64,000 nucleotides of DNA from Bimuria novae-zelandiae CBS 107.79. Its lineage: Eukaryota > Ascomycota > Dothideomycetes > Pleosporales > Didymosphaeriaceae. Made by a program: the position numbers and the translations under genes. The notes under the pieces were generated by a model. It did no database searches and was not told the DNA's origin. It saw only the letters and a list, made by a program, of their open reading frames with translations. Shown here one piece after another: positions 55,865-64,000 of the stretch (the first letter of the stretch is position 1; each line of letters starts with the position of its first letter). The stretch covers positions 884,869 to 948,868 of the forward strand of contig ML976673.1 of assembly GCA_010015655.1 (NCBI GenBank), read 5' to 3'.

Positions 55865-58800
55865 ATGCATTCGAGCAGTCTTCCTCAATCTATCCCACAG
55901 CGACGAACGACGTCATGGCATAACGCCTCGCTTCCGGGAGCCGCAAGAACACAGAGCAGCATGGAGCTAAATCGAACTGTAAGCGTCGACCTACTGCAGT
56001 CGTCGGCAGTCAGCAGGAAGGCACGCGCATCAGAAGAGACCAGCGATGCGAGTTCCGTGCGAGCCAGTATTTCGATGCCGCCACCGGCCTCTAAGGCGGT
56101 GGTGGCTAGGCAATTTCCTTCGCGCCGGTCGTCAAAAGCTTCGGACAGCAGTTTGCTCGAGACCCTGGGCGACCGCCGAACCTCCTCTGCCATTGACGAT
56201 TCAGACTCCCTCACACCCACCCTCGAAGCCACTCGCACACTGACGGACAACCGCCTGGAAGCTGCACCCACGCCGAGCCGCCTGTCGTTTTCGTCTGCGT
56301 CTTTGTCTTTGTATTCCATCGGTTCAGGCATATATCCGAACACGCATAGGATGAGCGGGCCTGCGTCAATTAGTGGAAGTGACGAAGGTATGTACGCGTG
56401 TGAGAAGAGCTCAGCATGTGTGGGTGTCCTAACAGGGTGAGTGCAGGCCACAATCATGGCACGACCACGGCAACTTCGTCGCTGTCGATAACGACTGCCA
56501 GCCAAAACGGAGGCAGCCTCAACCCAAAGGTCTCGCCCACGCAGCTGCTCTTTCCGGCCGAGCAACCGCCCGCCCATAGCATCAACAACACCAAGCGAAT
56601 GTCCACCGCCTCGAACCATTCCTATAATCCAGCTGACGCCTCACCGCCCACCTCAACTCCAGCGCCACAGGGCACCGAACGCCGCGCCCGCAGCCGCACA
56701 CAAGCCCAGAGACGCATCAGTGGAAGCACCGCCGCAAGCAGCAGCCCCGGCGCAAGAGACATGGGTCGAGAGCCGAAGCGGCCCACTAAGGGCATTATCG
56801 GTGTTTGCGCACTCGAGTCGAAAGCACGCAGCAAGCCGGCTCGCAACATCTTCGGCAAGCTCGTGGACGACTTTGAGGTCAAGATATTTGGCGACAAGAT
56901 CATTCTGGACGAAGACGTGGAGAATTGGCCCGTCTGCGACTTCCTAATTTCATTCTTTTCTGATGGATTCCCACTCGACAAAGCAATCGCTTATGCACGG
57001 CTACGCAAGCCGTTCTGCGTGAACGACCTGCCCATGCAGCAGGTCTTGTGGGATCGCCGCCTGTGTCTGATGATCCTGGACCAGCTCAAGGTGCCCACCC
57101 CGCGCCGTGTGGAAGTGAGCCGAGATGGTGGTCCCCGATTACAGAGCGCCGAATTCGCCAAGCAGCTGGAGCAGAGGACTGGGGTCGTTCTAGGTGGACC
57201 CGATGGAACCGGCGGTCATGTTGCGCCGCCACAGAAGGTCGAACTCATAGACGACGGAAACACCATTTCCGTTGACGGAGTCACGCTCACAAAGCCCTTC
57301 GTTGAGAAACCAGTGAGCGGCGAAGACCACAACATCCACATCTACTATCATTCCAAGGATGGAGGTGGCGGTCGCAGGCTGTTCCGCAAAGTGAATAACA
57401 AGAGCTCGGAAAAGGACGACAGCTTGCTCACGCCACGATCCTTCACTGAACCCGACAGCAGTTATATTTATGAACAATTCTTACAGGTCGAAAATGCAGA
57501 AGATGTCAAAGCATACACAGTGGGACCAAACTTCTGCCATGCCGAGACCCGGAAGTCGCCCGTGGTCGATGGGCTTGTTAAGCGGAATCCCAGTGGGAAA
57601 GAAGTTCGATACGTAACTAATTTGACCGAAACCGAGACGCAGATGGCCGCAAGGATCTCGAATGGCTTTGGCCAGAGGGTATGCGGTTTCGACTTACTTC
57701 GCACAGGAGATAGAAGCTTCGTGATCGACGTGAACGGATGGAGTTTCGTCAAGGACAACCAGAGCTATTACGAGAAGGCATCCAACATCCTCAAAGAGCT
57801 CTTCCTCGAGGAGATTCAGCGGAAGGAACGCAAGAATACCCACGTTGCCGCGACCGAAGCCCAGGAAGGAGCCGTATCGTCGAGTGCCTCTAGGAAGAGC
57901 ATTGGTGGTCATAGAAACGCCCTGAAAGGAATCTTCAAATCCCCTAGTATGTCCAAGTTGGCTGGCCATCATCCACATATCCCCCACATGCGCCACTCTG
58001 GCACAACCCCGAGTTCTCCTGATACATCACTAAATACCACTCCCATCACAGCTTCCCCGAGTTTTGAAAAGCCTGAGACCACGAACCTTTCAACAAGTCC
58101 GGCGCCGGCGGCCCCAAAGTCGGAACCGGACCTCGTATTACCGCCTTCGGTTCGCGACCCGGACCTTCGCTTGGACATCGAGAAATCGCATTCTGAAGAG
58201 CACGTGAATGTACCACCACCTGCATCGAAAGCGCAGTGGAAACTCAAGGGCGTTGTTTCCGTGATACGGCATGCAGATCGGACACCAAAGCAGAAGTTCA
58301 AATATACTTTCCATACCAAGCCTTTCGTCGACTTGCTCAAGGGCCACCAGGAAGAGGTGCTTTTGATCGGTAAAGCTGCGCTACAAAGTGTCAGTGACGC
58401 CGTGAAGTTAGCAATGAAGGAAGGTGAAGAAGATCCCAAGAAGCTGCGCCAACTACAGGTCTACCTTGACAAGAAAGGTTCCTGGCCTGGAACGAAGGTG
58501 CAGATCAAACCCATGTTCCGCAAGCGGCGGAAAGAAGAGATGCCTCCTGGCTCTACGGCAGAAGAATCTCCAGAACGCACACGCGCGCCCTCTGCGGCTA
58601 GCGAAGGACCTGACGTTGGCGAAAGGGCCACGAAACGCACCGATTCGACATCTGGTCTGACCCTGTCGAGGATCTCTGCAGCTGAGAACAACCTCATTTT
58701 GGACAAACTGCAATTGATCATCAAATGGGGTGGTGAGCCGACGCATTCGGCTCGCCACCAGACGCAAGACATGGGCGCAAACTTCCGAAACGATCTGCTT

Positions 58801-60511
58801 CTGATGAACCGTGATGTTCTCGACGATGTTACCATCTTTAGCTCTTCCGAGCGACGTGTGACCACCAGTGCGCAGATCTTTGCCGCGGCCTTCTTGGAGA
58901 GGGATCAGTTTCCAGCCGAAAACATACACGTTCGCAAAGATCTTCTCGATGACTCCAACGCTGCGAAGGACATCATGGACAAAGTTAAAAAGAAGCTTAA
59001 GACACTCCTTCGCGCCGGCGATAAAGCCCCGCCGCAGTTCGCCTGGCCCAAAGACGTTGCAGAACCGTACATTGTAGCCAAGCAGGTCGTCGATCTGATG
59101 AAATTTCACCAACGCGTCATGAATTACAACTTCAAGAAACTTGAGACTGGAGCCGTGTCCTCACTACATGCTGTCGCCGGCAGCTCTGGGGAAGCCACAT
59201 CGCCGGGCGCGCTTGCTCAAGTGGCCAATGCCAATCAAATACAGCCAAGGTGGTGCTGCAACGAAGGGCCCGAGCTATTCAAGGAACGCTGGGAGAAGCT
59301 GTTCAAGGAGTTCAAAGATGCCGACAAAGTCGATCCTAGCAAGATCTCAGAGCTTTATGATACCATGAAGTTCGATGCCCTCCATAATCGACAGTTTCTC
59401 GAGTGGGTCTTTACTCCGGATTCTGCATTTTTGGACGAAGAAAGTGTGGATAGTGTGAAGTCAGACTCTGCAAGCGATCAAGTCAAAGTCCCAGCTCCAT
59501 CCGACCCATCAAAAACCGAGCAGAAAGAGAAGGAGAACCAAGCTGAAAAACCGTCCGAACGCGGCAACCTTGCACATCGCATGGGATTCCGTCGTAAGTC
59601 TGAGGTTGCCGCCAAAGCTGCGCAAGCTCCCGCGCCTCCTTCATACGTCCACGAATCGTATTTCAAGCTATATACAGGCAATGCCAACACTTCCTCGAAA
59701 GCCCAAGTAGATGCACGCCTGGTCAAGCTGCGCGAAATGTACCATCTCAGCAAGGTTCTCTTCGACTACATTGGTCCCCAGGAGTACGGCATCGACAACG
59801 AAGAGAAGCTCGAGATCGGTCTTCTCACATCATTGCCGTTGCTCAAAGAAATCGTTGAGGACTTGGAGGAACTGCAAGCATCCGACACCCCGAAGAGCTT
59901 CTTCTACTTCACGAAGGAGTCACACATCTACACGCTCTTGAACTGCATTCTTGAGGGTGGCATCAAAACAAAGATTGAGCGCAATGCTATCCCGGAACTC
60001 GACTATCTTTCCCAGATCGGCTTTGAGTTGTATGAGTCGGAGAACACATCGACAGATGACTCGCCGAACACGTTCAACTACAGCATCCGCATTACGCTCT
60101 CGCCAGGTTGTCACGCTTTTGCGCCACTCGATGTGTAAGTTATTCCCACTGCCATTACGACATGAACCAGCCTGCTAATAGATCTACAGTCAACTCGACT
60201 CGCGACACATGATCGGGTTCTCGCCGCGTCGTAGTCTGACCGCACATCATGACTGGAAAGAAGTGCTTGAGACGCTGCGTGCCAAGTTCCACACGTACGT
60301 ACTATGATTACTTCCCGAGATACCCTCGCTAACAGTGTCTCGCAGTGTCAAACTTCCAAAGTCCTTCGTAGCCATCAATCTCAGCGAGAAGGTTCCTGAT
60401 GCGTTTGGCGAGCGGAAGGCCAGCGGCAATGACCACGGGAACGCGCACGAGGAGAAACAGGATGAGCAGGCCACCGAAGGCCAGCTTCTGGGAGATAAGC
60501 TGAACGAATGA
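55865..60511 (+). CDS. VIP1: diphosphoinositol pentakisphosphate kinase (Vip1/Asp1, PPIP5K)
   Basis: Four exons, 55865-56387, 56447-60134, 60190-60294 and 60346-60511, introns 59, 55 and 51 bp, all phases consistent, 1,493 aa. Residues 1-280 are Ser/Thr-rich and disordered. The ATP-grasp kinase domain starts about residue 288 (KGIIGVCALESKA) and includes FLISFFSDGFPLDKAI, KPFVEKPVSGEDHNI, GKEVRYVTNLT and FVIDVNGWSFVKDN (to about residue 605). The histidine-acid-phosphatase-like domain starts with VIRHADRTPKQK at about 780-790, keeping Arg and His of the RHxxRxP signature, and runs to the end. The kinase half adds a pyrophosphate at position 1 of InsP6/5-InsP7 and the second half hydrolyses it. 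These signals control cell shape, microtubules and phosphate responses in yeasts. Slightly longer than many homologues because of its N-terminal tail. Confidence 0.96.
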
Positions 60512-60883
60512 GTCATTGATAGACATGGCATGCTGAGGTTTCGCTGTGGCGTTACTGGTAGATAATAGACGATGCCCTTCACGATAGCGTTGCATAAGAT
60601 GGCATAGACGTCGGGTAATGAGCTATTGATTCTAGAATTGGAATGGTATGCATTCTATTCGATGCTGTGCTATCAGTGCAAAAACACGACGAGAGTCTCT
60701 ATGAGACACGCGCTAAGAGAATGTCCTACGCAAGACACGCAACATTAGTGAGGCACACGAGTTCTTGCTAGTCTCTATCTCGGCTGAGACCTAAGCTATT
60801 CTTCTACTATCACCCTTGAGAGCCCTTCTCGCAAGGCGATACCACTATAGATCAGCCCATGATACATCGACAGCACGAAACCA
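60512..60883. other. spacer between convergent genes
   Basis: 372 bp, no gene seen. Confidence 0.5.
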
Positions 60884-61240
60884 CTACTCCTTACGTAAAG
60901 AGTAGGGGAACAGCTTGCCTGGTACAGAACGCAGTGCCTTGCGCATCCACCCACGCACCGACTTCGCTGCTGTGCGTGCGTGCGCCCGGTTCTCGCCCGC
61001 GGAGGAGGCCGAGGGCCGTGGCACATACGCGTGTGCGAGGACGAGTTCTTCCCGCTCGTACCAGCGGAGTACGAGGTATCCTTGCGCTGTGTAGAAATCT
61101 TCCATGGATAGATGATATGCCGTGACTTCTTCGTCCGCCGCGTGTGCAGAGGGCGTCGTGGGTTGTGTGAGGGCGGGATTCAGCAGGGGACCGAGGTGCA
61201 AGTTGTTTGGGCGATTGTGGCGTCCGTATGCAGGACACAT
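60884..61240 (-). CDS. small hypothetical protein
   Basis: 118 aa from ATG 61240. The same frame is open further upstream only to a GTG. The middle (DEEVTAYHLSMEDFYTAQGYLVLRWYEREELVLAHAYVPR) looks like genuine protein, and the C terminus is basic (TAAKSVRGWMRKALRSVPGKLF). No domain, signal peptide or membrane segment recognised. It may be a real short gene or the last exon of a longer one. Confidence 0.45.
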   Translation of the reverse strand: MCPAYGRHNRPNNLHLGPLLNPALTQPTTPSAHAADEEVTAYHLSMEDFYTAQGYLVLRWYEREELVLAHAYVPRPSASSAGENRAHARTAAKSVRGWMRKALRSVPGKLFPYSLRKE

Positions 61241-61670
61241 GGTGGTGTGATGTGGGATTTTAGTGTGAAGGTGTTGGTCCTTGGGACCGTGGTTTTGAGG
61301 TGTTGTGGTGGTGGTTTGAAGGGTTGGTTTGGAGATTAGGACGGCGAGGGCAAGCAGCTTAGAATTAAGTACCAGACGGCGGAGGACTCGGGAGGAAGGG
61401 GAGCATTGTGATAAGAAAGTTATGGGCGGGATGAGGGGGTGGGGTGGGTTCACAATGTTTTTGGTTCACAATGTTGAGATTGGGGGAGCAATGCGGAGAT
61501 GTAGTGACGGCGTACGAACTTGCGCAATGAAGCATGCTCTAAAGTGATAGAGACGGTATCTATGGCCTGAAAATGTTCTGAAATAAAGTATTCTATTGGG
61601 TATACGCGCGACGCGTTCCACGCATCCCATCCCTCTGTGTTTTCTGAGCTCGATTTTCTTCGTGTCCTTC
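61241..61670. other. intergenic region
   Basis: Contains GT- and GA-rich stretches. No supported gene. Confidence 0.45.
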
Positions 61671-62326
61671 TCACCAACTCCACCCCGTCATCTTCCGCAT
61701 ATACTCCAACACACTACACCCACTCAGCATAACAATCCCCTCCCACTCCCTCCCCCCATCGTACCCCTCTAAAATAAACTTCCCCCTCTTCGACCCAAAC
61801 ATAAAATGGTGCTTGAACCACGCAACCGGCTTCCCATTCTCCCGCTCCACCATCTTCAAATGCAACCAATCCAACTTCCCAGCCGCCATCCCCACGCCCT
61901 CAATCTCACTCGTCCGCTTTCACGAAAATGTCTTCGTGCCTAGCTCACCGCCCAGGTCGACGCTGAACTCCAGCGCGCCAGCTGATCCGATGGCGAGGTT
62001 CCCGCAGTGAGCTTCTCGCGTACGAGGAGGTCTTCTCAGACTACGTCATTGGGGGCGTTGACGGGGTCGCCAAAGCCGAGGTGCACGGGGCGCGAGAGCG
62101 AGGTGAATTGTATGTCTGCTACGCCGACGATTTGCGGGGAGGCAGAGGCATCCGTGGGCGGTGTTTGCATGACGACGCTGTGCTTGCCTTCGCTTCTTTT
62201 GATGTCGCCGGTGAGGAAGGTTAGACTGAGCTCGAAGAGGGGCTGCGAGGAACCTTTTTCGGTGATGGCGGCTTTGGTGCGCTTGGTGTTTGTTGTGGAG
62301 AGGTCGAAGGTTTTTCTGGAGGACAT
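61671..62326 (-). pseudogene. decayed gene for a conserved-type fungal protein
   Basis: Starts MSSRKTFDLSTTNTKRTKAA at 62326 and is open to 62036, where TGA stands after NAPNDVV. The reading continues as EDLLVREKLT, then moves to another frame by a one-base lesion near 62000 (GNLAIGSAGALEFSVDL...). It meets a second TGA where KTF(S)-stop-KRTSEIEG suggests Trp, and runs to the end through WFKHHFMFGSKRGKFILEGY and EGIVMLSGCSVLEYMRK. Two nonsense codons and a frameshift mean no full product. The two TGA changes are not in the CpA context usual for RIP here. The C-terminal pattern recalls small fungal proteins of unknown function, but I cannot name the family. Introns cannot easily explain the breaks. 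Confidence 0.65.
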
Positions 62327-62531
62327 GGTTGGTGCTCTGTGTAACAGTGTGCGTGGAAGAGGGAGTGGTTGTTTCCCAATGTTCTTAAGGCTGAAGAGAA
62401 CAGCGACAGATTTGAAGGTACGAAGGGGTGTAAGAGCAATCAGGCTGGATCCACCGCGGAGTCATATATGGCATCCTAGAGGCTGCTTGGTGCTTGTAGA
62501 TCCGTTGTAGCATAGCCACTTGGGGCACGGG

Positions 62532-64000
62532 CAGCGTTTCCAACGTAGCGTAGTACGCTTCCGTAAAATGCGACCCTACGGTGAATTGCTCCGTAGAGTC
62601 GTAGGATGGGTGCTCTCTGTAGGATGCTCCGTACGTAGTCATTTTTCGAGCCGTAATTACGGTTGTACGGCACGAAGTTGGCTAGCTTTTATATAGAGAT
62701 TCGGGGGGTCGTTAGTGACGGGGGACCGCGTTGTTGGCCAAGGCTAAGTTTGTGTTGCACAACTGCTCAGCGCAGAGCTTTGTACGACATTACTAGGGCA
62801 GAATTTTCTGCTAGAGATGCTCGTTATCTTATCTTTATCTCTATTACAATTATTAGTAGTAAAGACATTATTATAAATAATTACCTTACGCGTAGAGCAA
62901 CGCAGTCTACCTAGTTATTCTTTAAATATAAGCTTTATTACTATACTACGTTAAAGAGGCTTACTACCCTTACTACTAAGAGCTTTTTTGCTAAAAGCTC
63001 TAATAGCGAGTTATTTATTGTTAAAGCTCTTAGCTATCCTACTTATATATTATTTATAGATCTAAGGGCTATCGTTAGCGTACGCTTTAACGTTAACGTA
63101 CCTCACGGGCGAGTTGGACACACGGGCGAGTCGGACACTCTGCCAAGACCCCACCAAAATATACTATCACCTATAATACAACGCGATGTCTTAACTACCT
63201 TATTAGTTACTATTTTTAAAAGAAGCTTATATATAGCTTATACTTTAAGCTTTTTAATAAGACGTAGCTCTAACCCTGCAATGCGCTATATTAATTTATA
63301 ATATTTCTTAAACTATACTAAGTAACTAACGCGCTAAAAAGATCTTCTAACGTAATTATATACCTAACTTAATAAAACTACTAAAAATAAAAGAGTAAGT
63401 AATTATCTAGTATATACTTAACTTAGACGCGCAAGGATTTTCGCCCTAGCTTATTATTATAAAAAATATAGCTAATGCTTTGCTAGCTAAGTGTTACTAT
63501 AACCCTATTAGCTAGAACTAGGCTATAGCCTTTATAAAGCACTAATTAAAGCTCTAAGTTAAGTTTAATTAAAAGTATAACTATAAAAGAGCCCTCTGTA
63601 AAGATCCTAAGGTTATATAAGGCTAGTTCTAGCTTATAAAGAATACTAAAGCTAAGTATAGTATCTTAGATAAAGATACCTACAACTTTAATAAGACTAG
63701 CTTTATAATAGGTATAATGTTAATAAGAGTAGTTATTATAGGTTTTAAGCGTTAAGGTAGGCTAAAAAGCGTGTAGTAAGATAACTAGAAGTAGACTTTA
63801 GTTATTTAGGGCGTTAATACGATAGGCTAGACAATTCTACCCTTTACTATCTTGTAGGGCAAGCACCACCTCTCTACCTAGTACTAAAAGAAGAATCTAC
63901 CTTGTAATTAGATTTTCGCAGTCTCTAAAAATAGCTAGATAATAAATAAGCTTAGTCTATAGTAGCTAAAGTATTTTAACACGTATATAAAAAAGCGTAC
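62532..64000. mobile_element. repeat region, possible hAT-like left end followed by RIPed sequence
   Basis: At 62532 a CAGCG...GTAGTACG sequence resembles the start of the 36105 hAT element and is followed by several CCGTA/TACGG motifs up to about 62670. From about 62780 the sequence is RIPed to the window end. No right terminus or target duplication can be seen, so this is tentative. Confidence 0.35.
63096..64000 (+). mobile_element. second Fot/pogo copy, truncated by the window end
   Basis: TA at 63094-63095 followed by ACGTAC and two tandem 17-bp units (63104-63120, 63121-63137), then TGCCAAGACCCCA as in the 3592 element. The RIPed coding region from about 63190 aligns with the 3673-5325 transposase remnant (for example ACGCGCAAGGATTTTCGCCC near 63430). 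The right end is outside the window. Confidence 0.85.

Noticed and set aside
56416..56446. ATG at 56416 as start of the Vip1 protein
   Set aside because: It lies in an intron; joining 56387 to 56447 gives a continuous frame with the upstream exon.
61241..61453. N-terminal extension of the small gene at 60884-61240
   Set aside because: The extended frame starts with GTG and is Thr/Pro/His-rich low complexity; no splice or ATG supports it.

Overview
This window comes from a filamentous ascomycete genome (Pezizomycotina; the gene content and repeat families would suit a Dothideomycete, but that is inference). Genes are compact, with introns of about 47-80 bp that have GTAAGT-like donors and CTNAC branch sites. 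The repeats carry a repeat-induced point mutation (RIP) signature: CpA/TpG has been converted to TpA, CAG/CAA/TGG codons have become TAG/TAA, and CpG is retained.

Layout. 1-2.7 kb: AT-rich edge plus one reverse-strand gene with a SAP-like motif. 2.7-22.0 kb: a 19 kb repeat nest in the intergenic space between that gene and a C2H2 zinc-finger gene. The outer unit is a TIR element with ~120-bp inverted ends and a 13-bp direct repeat. It contains a decayed Fot/pogo transposon and a heavily RIPed Gypsy element (Gypsy2), and one LTR of Gypsy2 is split by a younger Gypsy chromovirus (Gypsy1). A 995-bp run of N covers the far end of Gypsy2.

22.4-36.1 kb: a gene block with a C2H2 protein, a small secreted cysteine-rich protein, a mucin-like GPI-type protein, a DUF2458-like protein, a COX14-like mitochondrial protein, a small membrane protein, a basic/acidic nuclear RRM-type protein, an ankyrin protein and a small unknown protein.

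36.1-48.3 kb: a second nest, up to five levels deep. A hAT element (8-bp TSD) contains a TRIM-like unit with 61-bp identical terminal repeats. That unit contains a pogo element whose terminal repeat holds two further pogo elements side by side, one almost intact. The other is split by a Tc1/mariner element. A 603-bp insert with a (TAC)n tail and a dense set of RNA hairpins, and a solo LTR, also lie in the hAT element.

49-62.3 kb: a second gene block with a coiled-coil protein, eIF3 subunit l, an EthD-domain protein, a secreted pectin methylesterase, the inositol-pyrophosphate kinase Vip1/Asp1 (1,493 aa over four exons), a small unknown protein and a decayed gene. 62.5-64 kb: another RIPed repeat region with a second Fot/pogo copy running off the end.

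The protein genes do not form one pathway. They are housekeeping functions (translation initiation, inositol pyrophosphate signalling, respiratory assembly) mixed with host- or wall-facing secreted proteins. The most unusual material is in the repeats: a possible nested pseudoknot RNA at the 5' end of the 603-bp insert, a position-conserved antisense cysteine/coiled-coil ORF in two Gypsy elements, a TRIM-like unit, and a 17-bp periodic motif in the ends of four pogo elements.
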